The notes under the pieces were generated by a model. That model ran no database searches and was not told where the DNA came from. It saw only the letters and a list, made by a program, of their open reading frames with translations. From contig NZ_CP075566.1 of assembly GCF_018502625.1 (NCBI RefSeq), positions 2,733,001 through 2,797,000 of the forward strand: 64,000 nt of DNA, given 5' to 3'. Made by a program: the position numbers and the translations under genes. Of this stretch, positions 20,049-29,709 are shown piece by piece. The first letter of the stretch is position 1. Each line of letters starts with the position of its first letter. The stretch comes from Pseudomonas hormoni (GTDB lineage Bacteria; Pseudomonadota; Gammaproteobacteria; Pseudomonadales; Pseudomonadaceae).

Positions 20049-20963
20049 CTACAACTCAATACTCATGCCGTCATAAGCCACTTCGATGCCCCGCCGCTCC
20101 AGCAACGCCCGCTCAGCGGAGTCTTCATCGAGGATCGGATTGGTGTTGTTGATGTGGATCAGCACCTTGCGCTGGCGGCTGAAACCCTCCAGCACTTCAA
20201 GCATGCCGCCCGATCCGCTTTGCGGCAGGTGGCCCATCTCACTGCCCAGGCTTTGGCCGACTTCACACACGCGCATCTCGTCATCGCGCCACAACGTGCC
20301 GTCCAGCAACAAACAATCGGCGCGTTGCATCCAGCTCGACACCTCATCGTCGATCTGGCCCAGGCCCGGCGCATAGAACAACGACGCCCCGGTGCGCAGG
20401 TCTTCGATGAACAGGCCAATGGTGTCGCCCGGTTGAGGATTGCCGCGATTGGGTGAATAAGGCGGCGCGTTGCTGACCAACGGAATCGCCCGAAACTGCA
20501 AATGCTTGCACGCCGCGATCTTGAACGGCTCGCGGTCCAGCCCCACGGGTTGCCACTGCAAGCCGCCGTTCCAGTGTTTGAGCATGGTGAACAACGGGAA
20601 ACCGCTGCTCAGGTCTTCATGAACCCGCTCGGTGCACCACACCGAATGCGGGCAGCCTTCGCGCAGGCTCAACAGACCGGTGCAATGGTCGATCTGGCTG
20701 TCCATCAGGACCACGCCGGCAATCGCCGTGTCGCGCAAGCGGCGGGCCGGTTGCAGCGGCGCGAAACTCTCGAGTTGCGCGCGGATGTCCGGGGAAGCAT
20801 TGCACAGAATCCAGTCCACACCGTTGTCGCTCAGGGCAATGGAAGACTGCGTACGCCGTTGCGCCCGCAGGCTGCCGTTGCGCATCCCGGCGCACTGGCG
20901 GCAATTGCAGTTCCATTGCGGAAAACCACCGCCAGCGGCGGAACCGAGAACGCGAATGTGCAT
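20049..20963 (-). CDS. pqqB: PQQ biosynthesis protein PqqB
   Basis: This 304-residue metallo-beta-lactamase-fold protein has the signature [13 protein letters not shown] near residue 7 and two Cys pairs for structural zinc. PqqB hydroxylates the Glu-Tyr intermediate derived from PqqA. ATG at 20963 (TGGAG 8 bases upstream) is preferred to a TTG two codons earlier. Confidence 0.94.
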   Translation of the reverse strand: MHIRVLGSAAGGGFPQWNCNCRQCAGMRNGSLRAQRRTQSSIALSDNGVDWILCNASPDIRAQLESFAPLQPARRLRDTAIAGVVLMDSQIDHCTGLLSLREGCPHSVWCTERVHEDLSSGFPLFTMLKHWNGGLQWQPVGLDREPFKIAACKHLQFRAIPLVSNAPPYSPNRGNPQPGDTIGLFIEDLRTGASLFYAPGLGQIDDEVSSWMQRADCLLLDGTLWRDDEMRVCEVGQSLGSEMGHLPQSGSGGMLEVLEGFSRQRKVLIHINNTNPILDEDSAERALLERRGIEVAYDGMSIEL

Positions 20964-21018
20964 GGGCAATGCTCCAGAAGGCAGGCCCGGCCAACGCAGC
21001 GGCTGGCCGGGTGCACGA

Positions 21019-21090
21019 TCAGCGGTTGGCGAAATACATCGTTACTTCGAAGCCAATGCGCAGATCGGTAAACGCGGGTTTAGTCCACAT
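21019..21090 (-). CDS. pqqA: PQQ precursor peptide PqqA
   Basis: This 23-residue open frame reads [20 protein letters not shown] followed by ANR. Glu15 and Tyr19, the two residues that become PQQ, have the required E-x3-Y spacing. It sits 55 bases upstream of pqqB, the normal operon position, with an AGAAGAGGATTGACCC leader containing GAGG. Confidence 0.96.
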   Translation of the reverse strand: MWTKPAFTDLRIGFEVTMYFANR

Positions 21091-21188
21091 GGGTCAATCC
21101 TCTTCTTGTGCCGGACGATTCCGGTAAAGCCATTAATGCACGGGGCGGCAGGTGACCGAATGCTACTTTCGAAGGAGGTTGTGGGGTG

Positions 21189-21204
21189 CGTTGGTAGGGG
21201 GTGT
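21189..21204. promoter_or_regulatory. Ped-locus motif upstream of pqqA
   Basis: GCGTTGGTAGGGGGTG matches the TTGGTAG(T)AGGG core seen before exaC, pedH and pedF. Its GTAG is about 105 bases from the pqqA start, close to the 112-118 of the others. Degenerate, so individually weak. Confidence 0.4.
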
Positions 21205-21222
21205 TGCGGGGTGTCAGACACG

Positions 21223-21296
21223 GCCATTCGCGGGCAAGCCTCGCTCCTACAGATCACATAAACCTGTAGGAGCGAGGCTTGCCCGCGAAGGCCGTT
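21223..21296. repeat. Paired REP element (GTAGGAGCGAGGCTTGCCCG type)
   Basis: Near-perfect inverted copies lie downstream of exaC and upstream of the pqqA promoter region. The element may act as the exaC terminator. Confidence 0.87.
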
Positions 21297-21314
21297 ACAC
21301 GATCTCGTGTCGGA

Positions 21315-22835
21315 TCAGAAGAACCCTAGCGGATTGATGTCGTAGCTCACCAGCAGGTTTTTGGTCTGCTGATAGTGGTCGAGCATCATCTTGTGGTTTT
21401 CACGGCCGACACCGGACTTCTTGTAACCACCGAACGCAGCGTGCGCCGGGTACAGGTGGTAGCAGTTGGTCCACACGCGACCGGCCTTGATCGCCCGGCC
21501 CATGCGGTAGGCGCGGTTGATATCGCGGGTCCACAGGCCGGCGCCGAGGCCGAACTCGCTGTCGTTGGCAATCGCCAGGGCTTCGGCTTCGTCCTTGAAC
21601 GTGGTGATTCCCACCACCGGGCCGAAGATTTCTTCCTGGAACACGCGCATTTTGTTGTGGCCCTTGAGCAGGGTCGGCTGGATGTAGTAACCCGTCGACA
21701 AGTCGCCCTCAAGGCGTTCGGCCGCGCCGCCAGTGAGCAGCTCGGCGCCCTCCTCCTGGGCGATTTTCAGGTACGAGAGAATCTTGTCGTATTGCTGCTC
21801 GGACGCCTGGGCGCCGACCATGGTTTCGGTATCCAGCGGGTCGCCGCGCTTGATCTTGACGATCTTTTTCATCACCACTTTCATGAAGTCGTCGTAGATC
21901 GATTCCTGCACCAGAGCCCGGGACGGACAGGTGCAGACTTCGCCCTGGTTGAAGAACGCCAGCACCAGGCCTTCGGCGGCTTTCTCGATGAACTGCGGCT
22001 CGGCTTGCATGATGTCTTCGAAGAAGATGTTCGGCGACTTGCCGCCCAGTTCAACGGTGCTCGGAATGATGTTCTCGGCCGCGCATTTCATGATGTGCGC
22101 ACCAATCGGGGTGGAACCGGTGAAGGCGATCTTGGCGATGCGCTTGCTGGTGGCCAGCGCCTCACCGGCTTCGCGACCGAAACCTTGCACGATGTTCAAC
22201 ACACCGGCCGGCAGCAGATCGGCGATCAGTTCGGCGAAGATCATGATCGACAACGGCGTCTGCTCGGCCGGTTTGAGCACCACGCAGTTACCGGCCGCGA
22301 GCGCCGGGGCGAGTTTCCACGCGGCCATCAGCAGCGGGAAGTTCCACGGAATGATCTGCCCGACCACGCCCAGCGGCTCGTGGAAATGATAGGCGGTGGT
22401 CAGCTCGTTGATCTCGGCGGCGCCGCCTTCCTGCGCGCGGATGCACCCGGCGAAGTAGCGGAAATGGTCGGCGGCCAGCGGCACGTCGGCGTTCAGGGTT
22501 TCGCGCACGGCCTTGCCGTTATCCCAGGTTTCGGTGACGGCGAGGATTTCCAGATTCTGCTCGATGCGGTCGGCGATTTTCAGCAGCACCAACGAGCGAT
22601 CCTGCGCCGAGGTCTTGCCCCAGGCATCGGCAGCGGCGTGGGCGGCGTCGAGGGCCTTGTCGATGTCGGCGGCACTGGAGCGCGGGAACTCGGCGATCAC
22701 TTCACCGGTGACCGGCGAGGTGTTTTTGAAGTATTCGCCATTGACCGGCGCGACGAACTCGCCGCCGATGAAGTTGCCGTAGCGCGCCTTGAACGTGACG
22801 ACGGCGCCTGGTGTTCCGGGTTGTGCGTAGATCAT
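21315..22835 (-). CDS. exaC: NAD+-dependent acetaldehyde dehydrogenase ExaC/PedI
   Basis: The 506-residue aldehyde dehydrogenase oxidises the aldehyde made by the PQQ alcohol dehydrogenase in the cytoplasm. It has the oxyanion/Rossmann segment [20 protein letters not shown], the catalytic Glu in VELGGKSPN near residue 265, and the catalytic Cys in [14 protein letters not shown] near residue 304. The sequence is that of the ExaC/AldB group, and the gene lies next to pqqA and the PQQ dehydrogenase as in other pseudomonads. An upstream motif shared with pedH and pedF implies common control. Confidence 0.92.
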   Translation of the reverse strand: MIYAQPGTPGAVVTFKARYGNFIGGEFVAPVNGEYFKNTSPVTGEVIAEFPRSSAADIDKALDAAHAAADAWGKTSAQDRSLVLLKIADRIEQNLEILAVTETWDNGKAVRETLNADVPLAADHFRYFAGCIRAQEGGAAEINELTTAYHFHEPLGVVGQIIPWNFPLLMAAWKLAPALAAGNCVVLKPAEQTPLSIMIFAELIADLLPAGVLNIVQGFGREAGEALATSKRIAKIAFTGSTPIGAHIMKCAAENIIPSTVELGGKSPNIFFEDIMQAEPQFIEKAAEGLVLAFFNQGEVCTCPSRALVQESIYDDFMKVVMKKIVKIKRGDPLDTETMVGAQASEQQYDKILSYLKIAQEEGAELLTGGAAERLEGDLSTGYYIQPTLLKGHNKMRVFQEEIFGPVVGITTFKDEAEALAIANDSEFGLGAGLWTRDINRAYRMGRAIKAGRVWTNCYHLYPAHAAFGGYKKSGVGRENHKMMLDHYQQTKNLLVSYDINPLGFF

Positions 22836-22937
22836 GGTGAGCCTCTGTCTGGGTCGATGCCTGTCGGCAAACAGGCGATGAACCGATAGTAGAGAGCCTC
22901 GCGTGCCGAACGAATGCGCCGTTGGCAGGGGGGCTCT

Positions 22938-22957
22938 CGTTATTTGGTAGTAGAAGG
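22938..22957. promoter_or_regulatory. Ped-locus motif upstream of exaC
   Basis: CGTTATTTGGTAGTAGAAGG has the TTGGTAGTAG core, with GTAG 112 bases before the exaC start. It is one of seven related sites in this locus. Confidence 0.5.
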
Positions 22958-22978
22958 TGCCGCAGGGTCAGCAGGCTT

Positions 22979-23113
22979 TTGTGGCGAGGGAGCTTGCTCC
23001 CGCTGGAGTGCGAAGCGCTCCCAAACCCAGACGCTGCGGATTATCTGTCACACCGCGTTGGCCGGTTTTACGACTGCTTCGCAGCCGAGCGGGAGCAAGC
23101 TCCCTCGCCACAG
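22979..23113. repeat. Paired REP element (GTGGCGAGGGAGCTTGCTCC type)
   Basis: Inverted long REP copies occupy most of the 311-base gap between pedH and exaC. The rest of the gap holds the exaC upstream motif. Confidence 0.86.
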
Positions 23114-23146
23114 GTAGGTCATTACCACCGGGTTGTGGTGGCTGAG

Positions 23147-24925
23147 TTAATGCTTGGCCACCACGAGGTCTTTCGGCAACTTGAAGGTCCAGAGCATGCC
23201 GCCCTGGTTGAAGTCCTTGATGCGCTTGGCCACCTCGCCGCCCCACAGCGGTACGGCGCCACCCCAACCGGACAGCACCGAGACGTACTGCTCGCCGTCC
23301 ATTTCCCAGGTCACGGGCGAACCCAGCACGCCGGAGCCGGTCTGGAACTCCCAGACCTTCTCGCCGGTCTTGGCGTTGAACGCCTGGAGGAAACCTTCCG
23401 GCGTACCGGTGAACACCAGGTTGCCCTTGGTGGTCAGCACCCCGCCCCACAGCGGCGCGAAGTTCTTGTGACGCCAGACTTCCTTGCCGGTTTTCGGGTC
23501 GATGGCGCGTAGCACGCCGATGTAGTCTTCGTTCAACGGCTTGATGGTGAATCCGGCACCGAGGAACGCCGCGCCTTTCTTGTAGGCGATGCCCTCGTTC
23601 CAGATGTCCATGCCCCACTCGTTGGACGGCACGTAGAACAGCCCGGTGTCCTTGTTGTAGGCCATCGGCATCCAGTTTTTCGCACCGAGGAACGCCGGGG
23701 CGACGAACACCGAGCCGCCTTTGGCTTCAGTGCCCGGTGCGCCGGGACGGCTGGCCTCGTTGTAGATCGGCCGGCCCTCTTTATCGAGGCCGGTGGCCCA
23801 AGTGATCTTGTCCACGAACGGGAAGCCGCGGATGAACTTGCCGTTGGTGCGGTCCAGCACATAGAAGAAACCGTTACGGTCAGCGGTCGCGGCAGCTTTG
23901 ATTTCTTTACCGCCTTCGGTGTAGTTGAACGAGACCAGCTCGTTCACGCCGTCATAGTCCCAACCGTCGTGAGGCGTGCTCTGGAAGTGCCATTTGATCG
24001 TGCCGTCGTCCGGGTTAAGTGCCAGACGCGACGATGAGTAAAGGTTGTCGCCAGGACGCAGGTGCGAGTTCCATGGCGCCGGGTTGCCGGTGCCGAACAG
24101 CAACAGATTGGTTTCCGGGTCGTAGTAACCGCCAAGCCAAGGCGCCGCGCCGCCGGTTTTCCACAGATCGCCCGGCCAGGTCTTGCCCGCTTCACCACCG
24201 GAAATGCCGTTCTCCACCGCTTTACCGTCCTTGTAGACGTAGCCCATGTGGCCTTCGACGGTTGGGCGGCTCCAAAGCAGGTCGCCGTTTTTCGGGTCGT
24301 AGGCTTCGATCTTGCCGACCACCCCGAACTCGCCACCGGCCACGCCGGTAATCAGTTTGCCGTTGATCACCAACGGCGCGGCGCTGATCGAATAGCCTTC
24401 CTTGTGGTCGGCGACTTTCTTGCTCCAGACGACTTTGCCGGTGTCTTTGTTCAGGGCCACGAGTTTGGCGTCGAGGGTGCCGAAGAACACCAGGTCGCCG
24501 TACAGCGCCACGCCCCGGTTGATCACGTCGCAGCACGGGCGGATGTCATCGGGCAGACGCGCATCGTATTGCCAGAGCTTCTTGCCGGTGCGCGCGTCCA
24601 CCGCAAACACCCGCGAGTAGGAGCCGGTCATGTACATCACGCCGTCCTTGATCATCGGCTGTGCTTGCTGACCGCGTTGTTTTTCGCCGCCGAAGGAGAA
24701 CGCCCAGACCGGCCGCAAGTCCTTCACGTTGTTGACGTTGAGGGTGTCGAGCGGACTGTAGCGCTGACCCTGGACGCCCAGACCGTTGGTGACGATCTGC
24801 TCCGGGTTCTTGGGGTCCTGGAGAATGTCCTGGTCGGTGACGGCGGCCAATGCCGTGCCGGACAACAGCATGGCACTGAGCAACAGGCTCAAGACGAAGG
24901 GTTGGCGACGTACGGGTTGGGTCAT
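23147..24925 (-). CDS. pedH: PQQ-dependent alcohol dehydrogenase, lanthanide (PedH) type
   Basis: This periplasmic quinoprotein oxidises alcohols and aldehydes and passes electrons to a c-type cytochrome. The 592-residue precursor has a signal peptide ending near residue 28 and the eight-bladed propeller with its repeated W-motifs. The adjacent Cys pair C131-C132 (DDIRPCCDV) is present. Metal and cofactor ligands are E199 (GGEFGVVG), N281 (GTGNPAPWN) and the catalytic D323. Two residues on, D325 gives DYDG, the extra Asp of lanthanide enzymes, where the calcium enzyme ExaA has Ser (DFSG). No heme motif is present, so it is a type I enzyme. Substrates are probably ethanol, 2-phenylethanol and other short alcohols by family. 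Confidence 0.93.
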   Translation of the reverse strand: MTQPVRRQPFVLSLLLSAMLLSGTALAAVTDQDILQDPKNPEQIVTNGLGVQGQRYSPLDTLNVNNVKDLRPVWAFSFGGEKQRGQQAQPMIKDGVMYMTGSYSRVFAVDARTGKKLWQYDARLPDDIRPCCDVINRGVALYGDLVFFGTLDAKLVALNKDTGKVVWSKKVADHKEGYSISAAPLVINGKLITGVAGGEFGVVGKIEAYDPKNGDLLWSRPTVEGHMGYVYKDGKAVENGISGGEAGKTWPGDLWKTGGAAPWLGGYYDPETNLLLFGTGNPAPWNSHLRPGDNLYSSSRLALNPDDGTIKWHFQSTPHDGWDYDGVNELVSFNYTEGGKEIKAAATADRNGFFYVLDRTNGKFIRGFPFVDKITWATGLDKEGRPIYNEASRPGAPGTEAKGGSVFVAPAFLGAKNWMPMAYNKDTGLFYVPSNEWGMDIWNEGIAYKKGAAFLGAGFTIKPLNEDYIGVLRAIDPKTGKEVWRHKNFAPLWGGVLTTKGNLVFTGTPEGFLQAFNAKTGEKVWEFQTGSGVLGSPVTWEMDGEQYVSVLSGWGGAVPLWGGEVAKRIKDFNQGGMLWTFKLPKDLVVAKH

Positions 24926-25031
24926 GACGGCTGCCTCTGCGGTTTTTGTTATACCCGGGAAATTTTCCCGGTCTGGTGCAGATTCTTGGGCGCCGCCGCC
25001 CTTCCAACAATTGCCCGCAGTGCTGAGATTG

Positions 25032-25051
25032 CTAGTTCCTTAGTAGCGGGT
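25032..25051. promoter_or_regulatory. Ped-locus motif upstream of pedH
   Basis: CTAGTTCCTTAGTAGCGGGT differs at few positions from the site before pedF, and its GTAG is 118 bases from the pedH start. Confidence 0.6.
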
Positions 25052-25090
25052 CGGAGGAGATGAATACCGGATTTCCTGATCGACATCGGT

Positions 25091-25187
25091 CCCCTGTGGG
25101 AGCGAGCCTGCTCGCGATGAGGCCAGAACATTCAACATTAATGATGCCTGACACACCGCCATCGCGAGCAGGCTCGCTCCCACAGGG
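25091..25187. repeat. Paired REP element (GTGGGAGCGAGCCTGCTCGC variant)
   Basis: Inverted copies lie between the hydrolase gene and pedH, with the conserved inner spacer containing CATTCAACATTAATG. Confidence 0.88.
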
Positions 25188-25198
25188 TTCTGTGTTGT

Positions 25199-26137
25199 TC
25201 ATTTGTTTGCGGCGGAATCGACTCGGGTCATCTGTGCGCGCTCGTAGCGCGGGTAGAGATGACTGACGCTGCGGATCAGTTCATAGCGGCTCAGGCTGAT
25301 CGCCGCGAACCGTTCGGGGATGGGACTACGGATCATCTCGCCCATATCGCTGCCATTGGCCGCGCCGTCACGCATCAGTTGATCGAGCCAGCCAAGGTAG
25401 TCGCGCATTTGCTCGAACGGTTTTGCGTCCGTGGCCAGCGGGCCATGGCCGGGCACAATCATTGTCCACGGCAAGCCCTGCAGTGTCGCAATGTCCGCCA
25501 GCCACACCGACAATCCCGGACTGTTGGGCGTGGTCAACGCCCGTTGGTAAAACACCAGATCCCCGCCAAACAGCACGCCGGTTTTCTGGTCGAGAATAGC
25601 CAGATCAGCGCCGGTGTGCCCACCCAGGCTCAGCAGGCGCAGATCGTGATCCCCAAAATTTCGCACGCCCGGTGTCAGCGTCTCGGTCGGCAACACCACT
25701 TCGGTGCCACGCATCCAGTCACCCACCAGCCGGTACATGTTCTCGGCCATGGCGTCGCCCTGCTGCCCAAGTAACTCAGTCGTGCCGGCCAACGCGCCGA
25801 TCGGCACGTCACTGAAGGCTTGATTACCCAGCACATGGTCCGGGTGATGATGCGTCAGCAACACCTGGATCACAGGTTTATCGGTGGTCGCGGCGATCAC
25901 TTTGCGCATACTTTCGCCGTAACGCTTCGACGGCCCGGTATCGATCACCACCACACCGCGTTCGGTGACGATGAACGCGGTGTTGACGATATTCCCACCG
26001 TTGCCCTTGGCGAAATTGTCGGTGCTGCCTTCCAGTAGCCAGGTGTCTGCGGCGATCTGGCGAGGCTTGAGTGAATAGTCGAGATCGGCCAGCGCAGGAA
26101 GGCTCAGGCTCATGAACAACAGCAGCATCCAGCGCAT
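25199..26137 (-). CDS. Quinoprotein relay system zinc metallohydrolase (MBL fold)
   Basis: The 312-residue exported metallo-beta-lactamase-fold protein has a signal peptide ending at ALA-DLD, residue 17. The zinc motif THHHPDH is at residues 95-101, followed by GGHTGADL and VPGHGPL further on. It belongs to the group found only beside PQQ dehydrogenases and named quinoprotein relay system metallohydrolase; its substrate is unknown. ATG at 26137 is used because upstream in-frame sequence runs antisense-like through the next gene. It follows the SoxYZ-like gene by 16 bases. Confidence 0.83.
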   Translation of the reverse strand: MRWMLLLFMSLSLPALADLDYSLKPRQIAADTWLLEGSTDNFAKGNGGNIVNTAFIVTERGVVVIDTGPSKRYGESMRKVIAATTDKPVIQVLLTHHHPDHVLGNQAFSDVPIGALAGTTELLGQQGDAMAENMYRLVGDWMRGTEVVLPTETLTPGVRNFGDHDLRLLSLGGHTGADLAILDQKTGVLFGGDLVFYQRALTTPNSPGLSVWLADIATLQGLPWTMIVPGHGPLATDAKPFEQMRDYLGWLDQLMRDGAANGSDMGEMIRSPIPERFAAISLSRYELIRSVSHLYPRYERAQMTRVDSAANK

Positions 26138-26153
26138 CACGCGTTCCTCTGAG

Positions 26154-26915
26154 TCAGGGTATGGCCGCATCAAACTGGTTGCCGCTGTTGTCGCGCAACG
26201 ACAAGCGCGTCTGCCCTGCCCCTTCGATGTCGAACGCCAGGTTGGGGTTTTCGCTGACGGCGGGAAACAGTTCGAGGCGGGCCAGCAACTGATCGTTGTG
26301 ATCCCGCAGCTCGGCATGGTTGATGAAAAACTCCGGGATGCCACCGACCATGCCGTTGTCCATCGGGTGCGCCACCTGCAAACGCAAGCGGCTGAATTCG
26401 CCACGGGGATAGCGCCCACCGATGACTTCGCCAATGTGCTCTTCCCAACCCGGCTGGGTGCGCACCACGCTCGGCGCCGTGCAACCGCCGCCCGCCGCAT
26501 CGATCAGGGTCGAGCCGACATGCCACAGCCCGTCGCGGGTCAGGACCGCTGCACGCAACGGCGTGGCTTGTTCGATACGGATGCGGATCGACAGCCACGG
26601 CAGCACACGATCCAGCGGTTGAAAATCGACAATTTTCGGCAACGGATTGAGTTCGGCCCACGCAAGGATTTTTACCACCTCGCCCTTGAACGCCCGGGCG
26701 TCGATTTCCAGCGGCACTTGTCGGGCGTCTTCGGCGAACGGCGGCGTCAGCAGCTTGACCCGCTCGTCGAATACGAACGGCGCATCGCCAAGCATCTGCT
26801 TGTGATAGAAGGCCCACATGACCGAGGGCACCGGGTCTTTCCCCGGCTCGATGGCTGCCGCGTGCGCGGCCAAGGGTAGCCAACAGGCCAACAGACAACG
26901 CACGCTCCAGTTCAC
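26154..26915 (-). CDS. Quinoprotein dehydrogenase-associated SoxYZ-like carrier
   Basis: This 253-residue secreted protein has a signal peptide ending near AHAA. It fuses a SoxY-like and a SoxZ-like half. C145 in the GGGCTAPS loop resembles the GGCGG swinging-arm Cys of SoxY, although here it is internal and not at the C-terminus. SoxYZ carries sulfur intermediates on that Cys. The role next to a PQQ dehydrogenase is not established. Its start overlaps the stop of the binding-protein gene (ATGA). Confidence 0.83.
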   Translation of the reverse strand: MNWSVRCLLACWLPLAAHAAAIEPGKDPVPSVMWAFYHKQMLGDAPFVFDERVKLLTPPFAEDARQVPLEIDARAFKGEVVKILAWAELNPLPKIVDFQPLDRVLPWLSIRIRIEQATPLRAAVLTRDGLWHVGSTLIDAAGGGCTAPSVVRTQPGWEEHIGEVIGGRYPRGEFSRLRLQVAHPMDNGMVGGIPEFFINHAELRDHNDQLLARLELFPAVSENPNLAFDIEGAGQTRLSLRDNSGNQFDAAIP

Positions 26916-27790
26916 TGTTGATACATCTCCGGCACGTCATACCGCAGGCCGTAACGGGCATAAATGGCTTTCACCGCGCCTTCGCGGATCAAGGTTTCCA
27001 GCGCCTCTTCCACGGCATAGGCCAACTGACGATTGCTTTCGTGCACCGCCATGCCGATCTCCCAGAGTTGCTTGCCCATGTTCGGATAGGCGTTTTCCGC
27101 CAGCGCGAGTTGCGGGTCCGCCGCCTCGTGAACCTGCCAGTCGATCTCGCCGCGCATCGCCATGACCGCGTCGACTTCACCGGCCTTCATGGCCGCGAAC
27201 GCCTGGGGCACGCCGGGGTAGTGGCGGGTTTTGCCGGCGAGCATGCCGTTGAAAATCGAGGTCAGGTAGAACGACGGCACGCTGTCGACCTCGACGCCAA
27301 TCGGGTGGTGCTCGAACACCGCAACACTGCCCACCGACTCGAGCCGACGGCGGTCATAAGCGACTTGCCATTGCTCGTTCTGGTACGGACCGAACATCAC
27401 CACATGGCCGTTTTCCAGTTCACCCAGTTCGTTGCGCTTGCGCGCGTAATCCTGGTCATAGGGCACGCGCATCATCAGGTCGGCCAATTGCAGATCGTGC
27501 AACTGACTGGCGCGCCAGATGTAGTCGCGCAGGTCGTCGTCGAGCTTCTCGCCGGCGGGCGCCCAGATCAGTTTCAAATGAACGCCAAGGGCTCTGGCCA
27601 AGGCCTCGGCCAGCTCGACATCCACGCCACGGGGCTGGCCGGCGTCTTCGAAACTGTAGGGGGCGAAGTCTTTGTAGACCGCCACCTTCAGCTCCCCGGC
27701 GGCGATCATTTCGTCATAGGTACGGACCTGCGCCTGCACCGCCTGGCAGCACAGCAGCACGGCGCTGATCAACACAGCGAGCAGGCGCAT
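26912..27790 (-). CDS. Quinoprotein-associated periplasmic solute-binding protein
   Basis: The 292-residue protein with a signal peptide (ends AVQA-QVR) has the SBP type-2 fold of amino-acid-binding proteins: LKVAVYKDFAPYSFED, GVDVELAEALARALG and the C-terminal helix IREGAVKAIYARYGL. It belongs to a set that co-occurs with PQQ dehydrogenases; the P. putida counterpart lies beside pedF. It may bind PQQ, a metal chelate or a redox intermediate. The ligand is unknown. It follows the cytochrome gene by 3 bases. Confidence 0.83.
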   Translation of the reverse strand: MRLLAVLISAVLLCCQAVQAQVRTYDEMIAAGELKVAVYKDFAPYSFEDAGQPRGVDVELAEALARALGVHLKLIWAPAGEKLDDDLRDYIWRASQLHDLQLADLMMRVPYDQDYARKRNELGELENGHVVMFGPYQNEQWQVAYDRRRLESVGSVAVFEHHPIGVEVDSVPSFYLTSIFNGMLAGKTRHYPGVPQAFAAMKAGEVDAVMAMRGEIDWQVHEAADPQLALAENAYPNMGKQLWEIGMAVHESNRQLAYAVEEALETLIREGAVKAIYARYGLRYDVPEMYQQ

Positions 27791-27793
27791 GCA

Positions 27794-28255
27794 TTACTCC
27801 TCGACGTGAACGCTGTCCAGGTAAGTGCGCACAGCCCACAGGGCTTCCTGACTCAGGTAATCGGCCATCTTCGGCATGTACACCCGGCCGTCCCGTACGG
27901 CACCGTTGCGGACCCGTTCGACGAACCATTCATCACCGGCGTCGCCGACATCGAGCATGCGCAAATCGGGAGCGATGCCGCCGGACTTGGCTTCCAGGCC
28001 ATGACAGGCCGCGCAGTTCTGGTTGTAGGCCGATGAGCCGATTTCCACGGCTTTGTCGTGCTCGGGTGTCGTACGGTAAGGGTTTACCGCCGCCCAGCCA
28101 TCGCCATCAACCTGTACGCCGGCGTCCTTGATCGGGGTCAGGCCCTTGGTTTCGACGGCTTGTGGAACCACGTTGCCGTGGGCCCAGACAGAACCTGCAC
28201 TGATAAAACCGGCCAGCAGTCCGGCAACGAGCAAGGCGTTGCGTTTTGTTGTCAT
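27794..28255 (-). CDS. pedF: Cytochrome c550 PedF, electron acceptor of the alcohol dehydrogenase
   Basis: This 153-residue precursor has a signal peptide ending at VWA-HGN. The single heme motif CAACH lies near residue 82, and the axial Met is probably in VYMPKM near residue 127. It accepts electrons from the PQQ dehydrogenase in the periplasm and passes them to the terminal oxidase. It heads the leftward pedF / binding protein / SoxYZ-like / hydrolase operon and diverges from the ABC-type operon. Confidence 0.9.
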   Translation of the reverse strand: MTTKRNALLVAGLLAGFISAGSVWAHGNVVPQAVETKGLTPIKDAGVQVDGDGWAAVNPYRTTPEHDKAVEIGSSAYNQNCAACHGLEAKSGGIAPDLRMLDVGDAGDEWFVERVRNGAVRDGRVYMPKMADYLSQEALWAVRTYLDSVHVEE

Positions 28256-28358
28256 TGTTATGCCCTCAGGATTGCACGCAAAACCTCTTGGCAGAGGCTA
28301 TGGCAACCATCTTAGGAAGCGTTTCGCGCCAGCCCCATGCTGCTTTGGTGGCCGCCGT

Positions 28359-28378
28359 CTAGTTCCTTGGTAGTAGGG
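28359..28378. promoter_or_regulatory. Ped-locus motif upstream of pedF
   Basis: CTAGTTCCTTGGTAGTAGGG is the best copy of the motif, with GTAG 115 bases before the pedF start. Confidence 0.6.
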
Positions 28379-28401
28379 CAATTGGCCGACACTCGGACGC
28401 G

Positions 28402-28421
28402 TTACGACCTTGGTACTGGCC
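28402..28421. promoter_or_regulatory. Ped-locus motif upstream of the ABC/propeller operon
   Basis: TTACGACCTTGGTACTGGCC lies about 80 bases before the ATG at 28495, matching the distance of the similar site before the CXXCW gene. Confidence 0.5.
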
Positions 28422-28494
28422 CATCAGTACTTTCTGCATATTTCCCCACCCGCTCATGCTTCCTATGCTGGCGCTACCTGTAATGGAGTGCCTT

Positions 28495-29679
28495 ATGCGC
28501 CAGCTTGCCCCTTACGCCCTGATCTATCTGCTGGCGATTGCCTGCGCCGCCGGGCTGGCGACCCAGAGTCAGGCGGCCGACGCGCCCTTGCAGGTGCAGA
28601 TCGGCTACCTGGGTTTTCGCCCTGATCCGGGGCCGCTACTGTCCAACGTCATTCCCGAGCCGGTCGATGCCGGAGGGCGTGGCGCCGAACTGGCGATCAC
28701 CGACAGCAACAGCACCGGGCGTTTTCTCAATCACAGTTACAGCCTGGCCAGCGTCAACGCCGACAGCCCGGAGGCCTTGCTTGAGGCGGCCACGGCTCAA
28801 CACGCGCAAGGTCTGCGCCTGTTTGTGGTAAACGCGCCAGTGGCCAGCCTGCGCCAACTCAGCGCCGCCCTGCCTGACAGTTTGCTGTTCAACGCCGGCA
28901 GCCCGGATGACAGCCTGCGCACCACCGACTGCTTGCCGAACGTGCTGCACACGCTGCCGAGCCGGGCGATGCTGGCCGATGCGCTGGCGCAATTTCTGGT
29001 GGTGCGCAAATGGCAACGGGCGCTGCTGATCGTCGGCCCGACCGCTGACGATCAAGCCTATGCCGCCGCCCTGCGCCGTGCGGCGAAACGCTTCGGCGTG
29101 CAACTGGTCGCGGAAAAGGCCTGGAGTTTCGATAACGACCAGCGCCGCAGCGCCCAGGCCGACATGCCGCTGTTCACCCAGACCGCCGAGTACGACGTGG
29201 TGCTGGTGGCCGATGAACGCGGTGACTTCGGCGAATACGTGCCCTACCAGACCTGGTATCCGCGCCCGGTGGCCGGCACTCAAGGCCTGACCCCGGTCGG
29301 TTGGCACAAGACCGTGGAAACCTACGGCGCCGCACAATTGCAAAAGCGCTTCGAAGCCATGGCCGGGCGCTGGATGAACGACCGCGACTTTGCCGCGTGG
29401 ATGGCTGTGCGCAGCATCGCCAGCGCAGTGAGCAAACTGCGTCAGACCGATCCGACGGCGATCCGTACGCTGGAAATCAGCGATCAATTGCCGCTGGACG
29501 GTTTCAAGGGTCGCAAGCTCAGTTATCGCCCTTGGAACGGCCAGTTGCGCCAACCGATCCCCATCGTCCAGCCGCGGGCGCTGGTCAGTACCTCGCCGCA
29601 GGACGGCTTTCTGCACCCTTTCAACGAAATGGACAGCCTCGGTTACGACAAGCCGGAGGTCAGCTGCCGCTTTCCCTGA
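28495..29679 (+). CDS. ABC-type substrate-binding protein of the PQQ alcohol dehydrogenase system
   Basis: The 394-residue protein has a signal peptide ending at SQA-ADAP and a type-1 periplasmic binding fold similar to branched-chain amino-acid receptors (IGYLGFRPD, LIVGPTADDQAYAAAL). It belongs to the family associated with PQQ alcohol dehydrogenases. ATG at 28495 has GGAG 7 bases upstream; the in-frame start at 28456 would leave the motif too close. In P. putida the matching cluster (pedA1A2BC) affects growth with lanthanides. It is the first gene of a five-gene rightward operon. Confidence 0.83.
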   Translation: MRQLAPYALIYLLAIACAAGLATQSQAADAPLQVQIGYLGFRPDPGPLLSNVIPEPVDAGGRGAELAITDSNSTGRFLNHSYSLASVNADSPEALLEAATAQHAQGLRLFVVNAPVASLRQLSAALPDSLLFNAGSPDDSLRTTDCLPNVLHTLPSRAMLADALAQFLVVRKWQRALLIVGPTADDQAYAAALRRAAKRFGVQLVAEKAWSFDNDQRRSAQADMPLFTQTAEYDVVLVADERGDFGEYVPYQTWYPRPVAGTQGLTPVGWHKTVETYGAAQLQKRFEAMAGRWMNDRDFAAWMAVRSIASAVSKLRQTDPTAIRTLEISDQLPLDGFKGRKLSYRPWNGQLRQPIPIVQPRALVSTSPQDGFLHPFNEMDSLGYDKPEVSCRFP

Positions 29680-29709
29680 TATTGCCTCCACAACAATAAG
29701 GAATCTGCC

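Noticed and set aside
21019..21090. pqqA as noise because of its very small size
   Set aside because: The E-x3-Y pattern and its place before pqqB make it real, so it is kept as a feature.
24926..25198. Sigma54-type promoter in the pedH upstream region
   Set aside because: I found no GG-N10-GC pair with the usual flanks at a suitable distance.
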